A DNA stretch of 64,000 nucleotides from JBBWZH01 sp035544115 (GCA_963714145.1 OY970235.1:2108001-2172000), one strand, 5' to 3'. Shown: positions 51,855-60,890, counted from the first letter of the stretch. The notes: generated from the letters alone by a model not told the origin. Translations and numbers: made by a program.

Positions 51855-52235
51855 GGCGTCCCCCCGTGCATCGGCGCGTGCCTACCCAGCAGCAGACCCC
51901 CTCACTCTAAGTGATCGAAGGCTTCACTGGGTGACTGGCGGGAGCCGCGCTTCCCGCCCCGAACTACGCACCGCCACCCGGTCGCGGGGCGGTGAGCCGT
52001 CGGCTGCGCAGCGGCCCCAGCCCGGCACGAACGGCTCCGTACCCGGCCGGCGCCACCCGAACCGGCCCGTCCACTCTGCGGCCCCCGGCCGGAACACCTG
52101 TGATGGCGCGTTCTGCGGGGTCGACCCGGAAATGCCCGATCGGGTCGGCTCGGTCGAGGGTGGCCAACCTGGCTGGTGGTCGGGCGTCTTGTTGGTGTCA
52201 CCGGCGCATGCGGCGTCGGTTCTACGGGGGTCACG
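51855..52235. other. Intergenic region, divergent
   Basis: 381 bp between the GNAT gene and the FN3-like lipoprotein gene. ORFs here lack coding bias and overlap on both strands. The stretch near 51900-51930 is less GC-rich (CTCTAAGTGATCGAAGGC) and may hold the GNAT promoter. No clear operator or RNA gene was seen. Confidence 0.3.
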
Positions 52236-52970
52236 ATGAGGTTGCCAGGTTCTCTTCGATACAACGGATGTAGCGCGGCGACGGGTGCGGTGCCCGGTCC
52301 GCGGCGCGGGGGGCACGGTCGAGCATCCGTGCTGATCGCGGCGGTCGCGTTGACCGGCGCCGCCGCCGGGTGCGCCGGTGCCACCGGTCAGCGGGCTGCC
52401 GCCCAGGCTGCGGCGCCGGCCGCGGCCGTCAGCCCGTCGGCGAACATCGCCGCCGGGGTTGCGGCCGGGCCGGGCGCCCGGCCGCTGCGGCCGAGAGCCG
52501 CCTCGACGACGGTGGCCAGTACTGCGGCGGTGGCCGGCGCTGCGGCGGTGGCCGGCGGGCCGGCGGCCACCGTCGCCCGGGCGCCGTCCGGGCCGGTCCC
52601 GGCGGTTGTCGTCGCCGTCGCGAGAACCAGCGGCGGCTCGGGCGAGGTACAGGTCGACTGGACCGCGGTTGCGGGTGCCACCGGCTACCGGGTGCTGCGC
52701 ACGGACAGTGCCGGCCGGCAGGCCCGGGTCGTGGCGGACTTCAACATCACCACAGGTCGCACGACCGCGGCGCCGGCGGTGGTGAACATCTGGTCGGCCG
52801 AGCACAGCTACCTCCCCGATCGCGGTCCGCTCACCCAGGTCGACCGGTCACCCTGGTTCCAGTACATCGACGTCGGCGTCGGCCTGCGCTGCTACCGCGT
52901 GTCGGCCTACAACCGCGCCGGCCACGGGCCGCCGTCGGCGGTCACCTGTGCCGCCCCGCCGGGAGGATGA
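52236..52970 (+). CDS. FN3-like lipoprotein
   Basis: The 244-residue protein has a signal segment (SVLIAAVALTGAAAGC) ending in a lipobox Cys and an Ala-rich low-complexity linker. A single fibronectin type III-like domain (~125-240) follows: VQVDWTAVAGATGYRVLRTD and RCYRVSAYNRAGHGPPSAVTC, with a Cys pair. It is probably anchored outside the membrane and mediates binding. No enzyme domain is visible. GGGGG 5 nt upstream supports ATG 52236. It is not obviously linked to the VapBC-like pair that follows. Confidence 0.7.
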   Translation: MRLPGSLRYNGCSAATGAVPGPRRGGHGRASVLIAAVALTGAAAGCAGATGQRAAAQAAAPAAAVSPSANIAAGVAAGPGARPLRPRAASTTVASTAAVAGAAAVAGGPAATVARAPSGPVPAVVVAVARTSGGSGEVQVDWTAVAGATGYRVLRTDSAGRQARVVADFNITTGRTTAAPAVVNIWSAEHSYLPDRGPLTQVDRSPWFQYIDVGVGLRCYRVSAYNRAGHGPPSAVTCAAPPGG

Positions 52971-53026
52971 AACAACATCCGGGTGCGGTGATCACGATCC
53001 TGGTATGCGCGTGTTAGCCTCAAAGT

Positions 53027-53284
53027 ATGCAGACTGAGGTGGGCACGGAGCGGGTCACGGTGACGCTTCCGGTGGACGACGCTCGGCGGCTGCGCCAGCT
53101 GGCCGAGGCGGGCGACGTGAAGAGCGTGTCCGCGTTCGTGGCCGCCGCGGTGCGCGACCGGCTGGCGCGGGACGAGTCGCTGCACCGCCTCGATGAGCTG
53201 TGGGGCCGGCTACCCGAAGGCGCCCTGGCACAGGCCCGTGAGACGTTCGGGGTCGCGGCCGGCCCGTCGGCCCGGGCGTCGTGA
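53027..53284 (+). CDS. Ribbon-helix-helix antitoxin (VapB-like)
   Basis: The 85-residue protein has an N-terminal beta-strand with two helices (ERVTVTLPVDDARRLRQL, VSAFVAAAVRDRLARDE), the pattern of CopG/RHH antitoxins. The C-terminal tail would wrap the toxin. It overlaps the PIN-domain gene by 4 bp (GTGA), the classic type II toxin-antitoxin arrangement. It probably autoregulates the pair. Confidence 0.8.
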   Translation: MQTEVGTERVTVTLPVDDARRLRQLAEAGDVKSVSAFVAAAVRDRLARDESLHRLDELWGRLPEGALAQARETFGVAAGPSARAS

Positions 53285-53676
53285 TCGGCGGGGTCGTTCT
53301 GGACACGTCCAGCCTGGCCGACGCCGCGACCGGCGCCACGATCTACACCCGCGCGAAGATCCGCACCGCGGTCGAGTACGGCATCGTGCTGGCGATCCCG
53401 ACGGCGGCACTCGCCGCCGCCTGGGCGCAGGTGCCACCGTCCGGCTACCCGTTCCTGGCCCTGGCCGCGGGCCTGTCCGTGGCGGTGGCCGACCCGTTGG
53501 ACGAGGTCACCGCCCGCGACCTCGGCCTGCTGCTGGCCGCCGCCGACCCGGGGCCGGATCTCGCCGCCGCGCACGTCGTGTGCTCCGCCCGCCGGCGCGG
53601 CTGGCCGGTGCTCACCAGCGACCCCGGGCCGCTGCTCGCGATCGACCCCGGCATCGAGATCGAGTGCCTCCCCTGA
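53281..53676 (+). CDS. PIN-domain toxin (VapC-like)
   Basis: The 131-residue protein has Asp8 in the first strand (GVVLDTSSL), a central acidic position (PLDEVTARDLG), and PDLAAAHVVCSARRRGWPVLTSDP holding the later Asp residues of a PIN nuclease. The length fits VapC. It should cleave RNA when free of the antitoxin encoded immediately upstream. The motifs are more diverged than in canonical VapC, so activity is uncertain. Confidence 0.75.
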   Translation: MIGGVVLDTSSLADAATGATIYTRAKIRTAVEYGIVLAIPTAALAAAWAQVPPSGYPFLALAAGLSVAVADPLDEVTARDLGLLLAAADPGPDLAAAHVVCSARRRGWPVLTSDPGPLLAIDPGIEIECLP

Positions 53677-53712
53677 CGGGGTGACCAGCGGGCCGGGCCC
53701 GGCCGCTGCCTG

Positions 53713-53943
53713 CCCGGGCTGCCGGCGGTGGCCCAGTGGGCAGGCGGCGGCGTCCGATCCGCTGCGGACGGCGCCTTCCAGGTAAGGCGGCGAGACGGTC
53801 GCCCGTGAAGGTAAGGCCAGGCAGTGCTACCCGGGCTGTCGGCGGTGGCCCAGGAGGCAGGCGGCGGCGTCCGATCCGCTGCGGACGGCGCCTTCCAGGT
53901 ACGGCCCGGCGAGATAGTCGCCGGCGAAGGCGAGGCCGGGCAG
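53713..53943. repeat. 117-bp tandem duplication at the 3' end of the FAD oxidoreductase gene
   Basis: Copy B (53830-53943) encodes the last residues of the oxidoreductase. Copy A (53713-53823) is a diverged duplicate lying just beyond its stop, with long exact blocks such as GGCGTCCGATCCGCTGCGGA. In copy A the position of the stop codon reads CAG instead of TAG. Confidence 0.85.
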
Positions 53944-55137
53944 TTGGCCCCCGGCCCGCCAGTGCTGGATCCGGCGCAGGTGGCCGACGTCGAACCGGGG
54001 CAGCGCCTCCGGCCACCGGACGACCTCGTGCAGCGTGGCGTCGGCCAGCCAGGACGACAGTGCCGGGTTGCGGCGGGCCAGGTCGAGGATCCGCGCGCCG
54101 AGCTGCTCGTCGGGAAGGTCCGCGGCGGCCCGGTACGCGGCGTCGGAGATGGCAATCTTCACCGTCTCGCGGCCGTCGGCGGCGGTCCGCCCGGTCACGG
54201 TGACCCCGACCAGGTCCGGCTCGCCGGCCCTGGTGAACAGGACCGAGGAGTCCCGGTGGTCGGCCCGGGCCGGGGCCCGGGCGACGGCGACCGCGGTCGA
54301 CGAGTAGCGGATGCCGTCGAAGAACGCCCGCTGCCCGGCGGAGAGCCCCGGCAGCAGCCCGGACACCGCCGACGCCGTGGTGGCGCAGACCAGCCCGGCG
54401 GCGCGCAGTGGCGCACCCGTGCCGGGGCCCTCGACGTCGACCACCCACCCGTCGCCCACCCGGGCCGCGGACGTGACCCGGGTGCCGCGCCGCACCTCGA
54501 ACCGGGTGCCGAGCCGCTCGCACAGCGCGACCATTCCGTCGGTGAGCCGGTGCGCGCCGCGGTACCGGCCGACCGCCTTCATCATCGTGAACAGCACCGC
54601 CTGCGAGGTGGTGGTCATCTCCCAGTGCACAACGCCGCGCAGCACCGGCTCGATCAGCAGTTCCGCGGTCCGCTGGCCGAGCACGTCGTGCGCCCAGGAC
54701 TGCACCGTCCGGGTGTCGTACCTGGCCGCGGACATCAGGTCGCTCGGGTCCAGCGAGCGCCAGCCCGGCGCGAGCCGGACGCAACCGGCTGCCAGCCGCA
54801 GCAGGGACAGTGGGGGCAGCAGCCGGCCGCGGAGGAAGTCGGCGGGCGGCCAGACCGGCCTGATCCGGCCGTCCTGTTCGACGCCGGCCGCGAGCGGGAA
54901 CGGGATCAGCTCGGACCGCAGACCGCACTGGTCGAGCAGCCGCATCGCCTGCGGGTAGAAGTCGGTCAGGAAGGTGGCGCCGACGTCCACCGGGATCCCC
55001 GCCACCGGGAGCGTGCGGATCCGCCCGCCGATCGACTCGCCCGCCTCGACCAGGACGACCTCGACGCCGGCCGCCGTCAGGTCGCTGGCCGCCGTCAGCC
55101 CGGCGATGCCACCACCGATCACCACCGCACTGCGCAC
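53827..55137 (-). CDS. FAD-dependent amine-oxidase/protoporphyrinogen-oxidase-like oxidoreductase
   Basis: The 436-residue flavoprotein has an N-terminal Rossmann motif AVVIGGGIAGLTAASDL and an ESIGGRIRT loop. A helical substrate region and the C-terminal FAD motif GLAFAGDYLAGPYLEGAVRSG complete it. It belongs to the HemG/phytoene-desaturase-like group. The GTG at 55137 lies 19 bp after the UbiA gene and is preceded by GGGGGAAG. As the last gene of the NACHT-UbiA-UbiA operon it may oxidise a prenylated product. The substrate is unknown. Confidence 0.85.
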   Translation of the reverse strand: MRSAVVIGGGIAGLTAASDLTAAGVEVVLVEAGESIGGRIRTLPVAGIPVDVGATFLTDFYPQAMRLLDQCGLRSELIPFPLAAGVEQDGRIRPVWPPADFLRGRLLPPLSLLRLAAGCVRLAPGWRSLDPSDLMSAARYDTRTVQSWAHDVLGQRTAELLIEPVLRGVVHWEMTTTSQAVLFTMMKAVGRYRGAHRLTDGMVALCERLGTRFEVRRGTRVTSAARVGDGWVVDVEGPGTGAPLRAAGLVCATTASAVSGLLPGLSAGQRAFFDGIRYSSTAVAVARAPARADHRDSSVLFTRAGEPDLVGVTVTGRTAADGRETVKIAISDAAYRAAADLPDEQLGARILDLARRNPALSSWLADATLHEVVRWPEALPRFDVGHLRRIQHWRAGGQLPGLAFAGDYLAGPYLEGAVRSGSDAAACLLGHRRQPG

Positions 55138-55156
55138 GGCGCTTCCCCCGTCCGGG

Positions 55157-56026
55157 TCAGACCAGCACGACAAGACACAGAAGTCCACATATCCAGAGCT
55201 GTTTGAGCGTGTGCAGCAGCCGCGCGGCGTGGTCCGGCCCGGGCCCCCGGGCGGCCAGCGCGGTGGCGTAGCCGCCCACCGCCGGCACCGAGACGAGCAG
55301 CAGGAACAGCACGCCGAAGACGACACCCCGGGACGCCGCCCGGGTGAGGGCGCCGGCGACCGCGTGCGCGCCGAGCAGTGCCGCCGCCGACAGCCACAGG
55401 GTGAGCCGGACGCCGCCCGCCGTACCGACCGTGGTCAGCCCGGCGATCCGGTCGCCGACCACGTCGGTCGCGGTCTTGACCAACTCGAACGCCAGCATGA
55501 ACGCGCTGACCAGCAGGCTGCCCAGCAGGACGGAGCCGACGACCGCGGCTGCGGTGTACCCGCCGAGCAGCACCGGCGTGCCGGCCATCGCGGCGACGAG
55601 CACGTTGCCGGCCAGCACGGTGGACTTCAGCAGCAGGCAGTAGAGCGCCGACCCCAGCGCCAGGCCGACCATGGCCGCGCCGAGCCCGGGCCGGACCAGA
55701 AACCCGAGTAGTACCGAGCCGGCGCAGGTCGCCGCGTAGCCGGCCAGCGCCGCGCGGACGGTGACCGCGCCGCTGGGGATCGGCCGGTCCGGCTTGCCGA
55801 CCCGGTCGACCTCCCGGTCGGCGACGTCGTTGAGGATCTCCGCCTGCGCCACCGACAGCCCGGTCGCGAGCGCGCCCGCCGCGACCGGCAGCAGCCGGGC
55901 GTGACCGGCCTGCCACTGTGAGCCGAGCACGAACAGGACACTGCCGCTGACGCAGGTCCGCCAGCGCAGCAGGACCGGGTAGGCCGCCGGCCGGACCCGG
56001 GTGCGGTGCCGGTCCGGCCGGCTCAC
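55157..56026 (-). CDS. UbiA-family prenyltransferase, second copy
   Basis: The 289-residue integral membrane protein has about eight helices and the first Asp-rich motif NDVADREVDRVGKPDRPI. A second motif region (KTATDVVGDRIAG) fits UbiA enzymes, which transfer a prenyl chain to an aromatic or other acceptor using Mg2+. The GTG overlaps the stop of the first UbiA gene. The order suggests two successive prenylation or heteromeric functions with the oxidoreductase downstream. Confidence 0.88.
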   Translation of the reverse strand: MSRPDRHRTRVRPAAYPVLLRWRTCVSGSVLFVLGSQWQAGHARLLPVAAGALATGLSVAQAEILNDVADREVDRVGKPDRPIPSGAVTVRAALAGYAATCAGSVLLGFLVRPGLGAAMVGLALGSALYCLLLKSTVLAGNVLVAAMAGTPVLLGGYTAAAVVGSVLLGSLLVSAFMLAFELVKTATDVVGDRIAGLTTVGTAGGVRLTLWLSAAALLGAHAVAGALTRAASRGVVFGVLFLLLVSVPAVGGYATALAARGPGPDHAARLLHTLKQLWICGLLCLVVLV

Positions 56027-57084
56027 GTGGCCGCGGCCGACGGGTCAGGGCCGGCCCGCCACAGCGACTGGACCACCCGGCTGCCCAGCCAGGGCACCAG
56101 CAGGACGGCGCTGACCAGGCCCAGCGCGACGCCGCCGAACCGGGCCAGCACCGGCGTGGCCAGCGACCAGAGCGCCAGCACGATGTACCCGAAGCCGGTG
56201 CGCCAACCACCGCGGGCGCCGTCGTACCGGCGCAGGCCGGACGCCAGCAGCAGCAGGCAGACCAGCTCGCCGGCGGCGCTGAGGACCAGTGCGGGGCGCC
56301 GGCCGGCCGGGTCGAGGCCGGCCAGCGTGCCGACGCCGGCAAGGCAGGCCGCGGCGGCGAGCAGGTGCAGCGCCAGCGCGTACGCCTGGAAGCCGGCGGG
56401 CAGGCGCCGCGCCGGCACGGCCGGCCGGGCCGGGACCGCCGCCGGCCGGGCCATGAACAGGACCGCGGTCGTGCGGGCCCCGTGCCGCCGGTCGTTCGGC
56501 AGGTCCCGCAGGCCGGCGATGACGCCGTTCACCAGCGCCACGTACAGCCCCGCCGAGCCGGCCAGCCAGCCGGCGGCGGCCCCGACCGACCCGGCCGAAG
56601 CCGCGGCGAGCAGCACCAGGAACGCCCACCCGGCGCCCTGCACCAGGTCCAGCACCGGTGGCACCGGGGTCCGCTTGCCGAGCAGGTCGTAGCCGAGCAG
56701 GCCGGCGGTGGCCAGCGCGTAGCAGCCGAGCACGGCCGGGTCGGTGGTCGCCGCCCACAGCACCGCGGCGCCGGACAGCAGCGCGACCGCCACGACGAGC
56801 ACCGCCAGCCGCACCGGCACCAGGCCGGCGGCCAGCGGCAGGTGGGCCCGCCGCGGGTCGGTCCGGTCGATCTCGACGTCCACGATGTCGTTGCACACGT
56901 ATACGCCGATGTGGAAGAGCACCGCCGCCAGCGCGACCGCGGCCGCGCGCCGCACCGCCGGGTCCCCGCCGGCTGAGCCGGCCGCGAGGCCGACCGCGAC
57001 CAGCGTCAGCGTCGCCCCGACCGGGGGCAGCCGGCCGAACTGGGCCGCGCGCAGGAGGCCGCGGCGGACCGGACCGGCCGTCAC
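56023..57084 (-). CDS. UbiA-family prenyltransferase, first copy
   Basis: The 353-residue membrane protein has the UbiA motif NDIVDVEIDRTDPRRAHLPL and a second Asp motif (GLRDLPNDRRHGARTT). About eight or nine helices follow the usual pattern. It is longer than the second copy, with extra C-terminal helices. Its GTG overlaps the NACHT stop (GTGA), so synthesis is coupled to the NTPase. The acceptor molecule is unknown. Confidence 0.85.
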   Translation of the reverse strand: MTAGPVRRGLLRAAQFGRLPPVGATLTLVAVGLAAGSAGGDPAVRRAAAVALAAVLFHIGVYVCNDIVDVEIDRTDPRRAHLPLAAGLVPVRLAVLVVAVALLSGAAVLWAATTDPAVLGCYALATAGLLGYDLLGKRTPVPPVLDLVQGAGWAFLVLLAAASAGSVGAAAGWLAGSAGLYVALVNGVIAGLRDLPNDRRHGARTTAVLFMARPAAVPARPAVPARRLPAGFQAYALALHLLAAAACLAGVGTLAGLDPAGRRPALVLSAAGELVCLLLLASGLRRYDGARGGWRTGFGYIVLALWSLATPVLARFGGVALGLVSAVLLVPWLGSRVVQSLWRAGPDPSAAAT

Positions 57085-60000
57085 CGCATCCAGCCGGTCA
57101 GCTCGTAGTCGGTGTCCCGCAGCAGCCGCAGTACCCGCGGCGCGTACCCGCGGATGAACTCCTCGGCGCTGCCGGCAGCGGCGAGCCCGGCGAAGCCCGG
57201 CAGCAGCAGTGCGTGGCGCATCCGCGGGTAGTGGATCGCCTGGTGCACCGCGTTGTTGTAGAGCCCGAGCGCGTCCACGTGCCGCCAGGCGAAGTCGAGC
57301 TCGGACTCGCCGGCCGGGTCGGCGACCAGCCGCAGGTCGAGGTCGCGGGCCAGCGCGTCGACCAGACCCGGGTGCATCAGCCGGACCCGGGACAGCACGC
57401 CGGCCACCTCGTCCCGCACCGCCGCCGGGCCCAGCGCCGTGAGCGCGCGATGCACGGTGGACAGCGCCGGCACCGGGTAGTAGAGCCCGACCGCCGCCAG
57501 GCCGCGGAACAGCGCGTGCCGCACGGCCGGATCGGCGTCGCCGGCCAGCCGGCAGAACGGCTCGGCCATCGAGATGCCGTGCTTCGCGTACGCCAGCGGG
57601 GTGGCGATCGAGAAGAAGCCCAGCTCGGCGTCGCCGCCGGCGAGGTAGCTGTCGACGTCGGCCCGGTTCTCGGCCAGCGTCCGGTCGGACATCCGCTGCA
57701 GGCGGCCGACCCACTCCGGCGGAGTGGCGCGGATCAGCACCGAGTACGCGGCGACCTGCCAGATCCGGCTCCGGCCGGTGCCGTCCTCGAACAGTCGGGT
57801 GAGCACCGCGCGGCTGCCGTCCGGATCGCTGATCGCCTGCACCATCGTGACGCAGGCGCTGAGGATCCGCGGGGTCCAGGCCCGGGCCGCGAACCCGGTC
57901 TGCAGCGGGGCGGCCAGCCGGGCCAGGTCCTGGTTCGGCGTCAGCCCGGGCAGCAGCTCCTGCACCACGGCCCGGTCCGCGGCGTCCAGCGGTGGCATCT
58001 CCAGCCGGAACACGGCGTTGTCGACGATCCGGGCGGCCAGCCGCCGGGCCGTCACCGCCACGATCGGCGTCTCCAGCACCGGCCGGTTCACCAGGTTGAT
58101 CCGCAGCCGTTCCAGGGTGATCCGGTGCCACAGCGCGCTGGTCGCCTGCGCGACCTCCGGGTCGTCGCAGTTGTTCGCGTACGCGGTGATGCTGATGTTG
58201 GCCAGGAAGTCGACGGCCCGCCTGGTCCGGCCCGGGTGCAGCGGCGAGACCGCGTCCACGACCGGGTCCAGGAAGGTTCGCGCCGCCATCGGCGCGTCCT
58301 GCCCGGCCAGCAGGTAGAGCGTGTAGCCGGCGTACCGGCGCAGGTCCTCGGGTGCCTTGGTGGCGATCCAGCGGACCGTCCTGGCCCGGCTCTCGTCGTC
58401 CAGCCGGGCGATCGCGGAGATGCCCACCGCCTGCTGCCGGCGGCCCCGCTGGCCGAGCAACCGCAGCACCACCGCGCGCGCCCGCCGCGGGTCGAGGTCG
58501 GTCTGGATCGAGTCCAGCACCGCGGTCCGGATGAACGGGTCCGGCGAGTCGGCCGCCCGCAGCGCCGCCGCCTCGTACCCGGCCGGCTCCGGCCGCCGCG
58601 CGGTGATCCGCAGCACGGTGGCCATGGCGGCCTGGGCGTCGGCGAGCCGCTCCGGGGTGGCCGCGATCGCCGCGCCCAGGTCGGCCAGCCGCAGCTGCTC
58701 GGCTGGCGCCGGCCGACTGTCCACACGCGACTGGAGTTGACTGTCCATACGCGAGCGGAGCCGGGTACCCGGTGGCCGGGCGGCGTCGTCGAGGGTCTGC
58801 AGCCGCTGCAGGTGCGCGGCGGTGTGCTCGACGAAGTAGGCGTCGGCCGAGCGCCAGCCGCCGGCCCACGCGGTCGCCAGCAGTTCGGCGACCTGACCGA
58901 CGAGAGCCGCCTGGACGGTGCGCTCCGGCGCCGCGTACCGGTTCGCCCGCGCGCCCGGCAGCACCGGCTCGAGCAGGAAGGTGGCCACCGCCTGGTGCTC
59001 CAGGTGGACCGTCTCCCGCTGCTCGTCCAGGATCAGCACCGGCCGGATGGCCTGCAGCGAGCGGGCCAGCGTGGTGGCGTCCCAGCCGAGGAACTCGCCG
59101 AGCGACCCGATCCGCCGCGGCGCCCTGGCGATCGCGAGATGGTGCAGCAGCGGCCGGCAGCAGCGGTCCCAGCTACCGCCGTCGGCGGCGTCGGCGGCGT
59201 CCCGCAGCCGGTCGAACAGGGCGTGGTAGTAGCCGCCCAGGTCCGGCGCGCCGGCCGGGGGACCGCCGCTGATCTCCTTGCTCAGCATGCCTTCGGCGTG
59301 CAGGAAGTTGCCGGCCACCGCCCTGGTGATGCGGTCCGGCAGGTCGCTGCCGACCGCCCGGGCCCCGGCCCGCGCCCGGACGAACCGGCGCACGTCGTCA
59401 TCCACCGCGGCCCGGTGCCGCGGGTCGGAGAGGTCCAGCCGGACCAGATCGCTGACGGCGGCCAGCAGCGGGTCCAGCACGGCCGGCGTGTTCTGCGAGG
59501 TGATCAGCACCTTGCAGACGGCCGGCAGGGACGCGGCGTACTCGTGCAGCAGCGTGACGATGTTCGGCCCGTCGAATGCGGACGCCTCGTCCAGGCCGTC
59601 GATGATGAGCCCGACGGTGGTCTGCGGTGCGGCCGCCGCCAGCCGGGTCAGCGGCTCCACGACCGCCACCTGGAAGAAGTCGTGGATGGACAGCGGAGCG
59701 GCGGTGAGCTGCCCGATTGTCAGGTTGACGCCCGCGGCGGTGCCGGCGACCGACTCGGCCCGCACCGAACCGGCCAGTTCGATCAGCGGCCGGGTCAGCT
59801 CGGGCCGGCCAGGCAGGAAGACCTCCGGATAGCGGGCGGACAGCCGCTGCTGCAGGTTCGAGATGAGCTGGCGCGGATGCCGGGAGTAGCCGCGCAGCCG
59901 GTTGGAACAGAAATGCGCGACCACCCAGGGATCCCGGCCGGCCGGCACGCCGGCGCCGGCGAGCGCCTGCACCGCCTGCATGGTCTTGCCGGTGCCCGGG

Positions 60001-60152
60001 CCACCGGAGAGCACGAAGTAGCGGGCCGGCCCACGCAGCCACTGCTCGAGCCTCGCGTCGATCCACGGCCGGCTGCCGAGCCCGGACATCTGGTCTCTCA
60101 GCTCGACCGGCACCAGGCCCGCCGCGGACTCCACCCTGCCCTCCGCGGTCAC
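57081..60152 (-). CDS. NACHT/STAND NTPase with HEAT-like C-terminal repeats
   Basis: The ~1023-residue signal-transduction NTPase has a Walker A FVLSGGPGTGKT (~50-57), Walker B VGLIIDGLDEA (~180-190), a sensor (VLITSQN) and winged-helix region up to ~400. A long helical repeat C-terminus typical of ligand-sensing STAND proteins follows. No effector domain is fused at the N-terminus. Start: GTG 60152 has GGAGG 5 nt upstream; GTG 60164 is an alternative. It heads an operon with two UbiA enzymes and an FAD oxidoreductase, which may be the output. Function as a defence switch is inferred from the fold only. Confidence 0.85.
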   Translation of the reverse strand: MTAEGRVESAAGLVPVELRDQMSGLGSRPWIDARLEQWLRGPARYFVLSGGPGTGKTMQAVQALAGAGVPAGRDPWVVAHFCSNRLRGYSRHPRQLISNLQQRLSARYPEVFLPGRPELTRPLIELAGSVRAESVAGTAAGVNLTIGQLTAAPLSIHDFFQVAVVEPLTRLAAAAPQTTVGLIIDGLDEASAFDGPNIVTLLHEYAASLPAVCKVLITSQNTPAVLDPLLAAVSDLVRLDLSDPRHRAAVDDDVRRFVRARAGARAVGSDLPDRITRAVAGNFLHAEGMLSKEISGGPPAGAPDLGGYYHALFDRLRDAADAADGGSWDRCCRPLLHHLAIARAPRRIGSLGEFLGWDATTLARSLQAIRPVLILDEQRETVHLEHQAVATFLLEPVLPGARANRYAAPERTVQAALVGQVAELLATAWAGGWRSADAYFVEHTAAHLQRLQTLDDAARPPGTRLRSRMDSQLQSRVDSRPAPAEQLRLADLGAAIAATPERLADAQAAMATVLRITARRPEPAGYEAAALRAADSPDPFIRTAVLDSIQTDLDPRRARAVVLRLLGQRGRRQQAVGISAIARLDDESRARTVRWIATKAPEDLRRYAGYTLYLLAGQDAPMAARTFLDPVVDAVSPLHPGRTRRAVDFLANISITAYANNCDDPEVAQATSALWHRITLERLRINLVNRPVLETPIVAVTARRLAARIVDNAVFRLEMPPLDAADRAVVQELLPGLTPNQDLARLAAPLQTGFAARAWTPRILSACVTMVQAISDPDGSRAVLTRLFEDGTGRSRIWQVAAYSVLIRATPPEWVGRLQRMSDRTLAENRADVDSYLAGGDAELGFFSIATPLAYAKHGISMAEPFCRLAGDADPAVRHALFRGLAAVGLYYPVPALSTVHRALTALGPAAVRDEVAGVLSRVRLMHPGLVDALARDLDLRLVADPAGESELDFAWRHVDALGLYNNAVHQAIHYPRMRHALLLPGFAGLAAAGSAEEFIRGYAPRVLRLLRDTDYELTGWMR
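58715..58760. repeat. Two-copy 24-bp repeat inside the NACHT gene
   Basis: GACTGTCCACACGCGACTGG and its continuation (58715-58738) are followed by a near copy with two-base changes (58739-58760). Together they encode the in-frame insertion MDSQLQSRVDS. A similar sequence lies outside genes at 2394-2421. Confidence 0.7.
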
Positions 60153-60314
60153 ACTGACCTCCACCTGCTCTGCCGCAGAGCAAAGCGGTCGAGTGCCGGC
60201 GGCACGGCAGCGACTCCGGGTGATCTGCCGACCCCCATCCTATGTCAGGAATGTGGCAAGCTCGGCGGCGGCCGCAGTGCCGGCGGCCCGCGGTGTCGGC
60301 GCGGAGGAGGGGGC

Positions 60315-60890
60315 ATGGCGGAACCGTTGAGCATCGCCGCGATCGGCGCCGTAGCGCTGACCGAGGGGGTCAAGTTCCTCTACGGCCAGGCGGGGGAGCT
60401 GCTGGCCCGGTGGCGCGCCCGCCGGTCCGCACCCGATCCGGCGGCGGAGGTGGCTGCCGCGCCGGTCGTGCTGGCCCTCCCGCCGGCCGCGTTCACCGGT
60501 TCGCTGGCCCCGGTCGCGGTCGACTACGACGTGGTCGAGCGGCTGGCCGGCCAGCTGAAGGACCTCGCCGCCGACCTCGCGCCGTACGCCGGCGGGTTCG
60601 ACGAGATCGACCCGACCGACCAGGCGCTGCTGGGCCGGGTCGACGCGCTGCGGCTGGCCCTGGAGGCGGTGCTCGGTCAGCGGTTGACGTTCGTCGGCGA
60701 GCAGCGGCCGGCCTCCGGCACCCCGGTGGTCAGCGGCGCCGCGGTCGTCGGCGAGATCGAGGGGCGCGTCGCGGCCGTCCGGGCCCGGCAGATCAGGGCC
60801 GGCCGGGTGACCGGCGCGGTGCGCGCCGACCACGTCGCGCCGGGCGGCGAGGCGTACGGCGTCGACGCGGACGTGATCGGGCCGGGCTGA
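60315..60890 (+). CDS. Small protein of unknown function, divergent from the NACHT gene
   Basis: The 191-residue protein opens with a mildly hydrophobic helix (SIAAIGAVALTEGVKFLYGQ), an Arg-rich hinge, a helical middle (YDVVERLAGQLKDLAADL, DALRLALEAVLGQ) and a Gly/Val-rich C-terminal part (VVGEIEGRVAAVRARQIRAG). I do not recognise the family. The start ATG 60315 has a GGAGGAGG site. It faces the NACHT gene across a 160-bp divergent region, and such small helical proteins often partner STAND NTPases; this is inference. Confidence 0.7.
   Translation: MAEPLSIAAIGAVALTEGVKFLYGQAGELLARWRARRSAPDPAAEVAAAPVVLALPPAAFTGSLAPVAVDYDVVERLAGQLKDLAADLAPYAGGFDEIDPTDQALLGRVDALRLALEAVLGQRLTFVGEQRPASGTPVVSGAAVVGEIEGRVAAVRARQIRAGRVTGAVRADHVAPGGEAYGVDADVIGPG

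Noticed and set aside
56658..60890. 1410-residue open frame on the plus strand
   Set aside because: It is the antisense shadow of the NACHT gene, giving Arg/Pro/Gly-rich text without domains. Only its last part (60315-60890) has coding features and a ribosome site.
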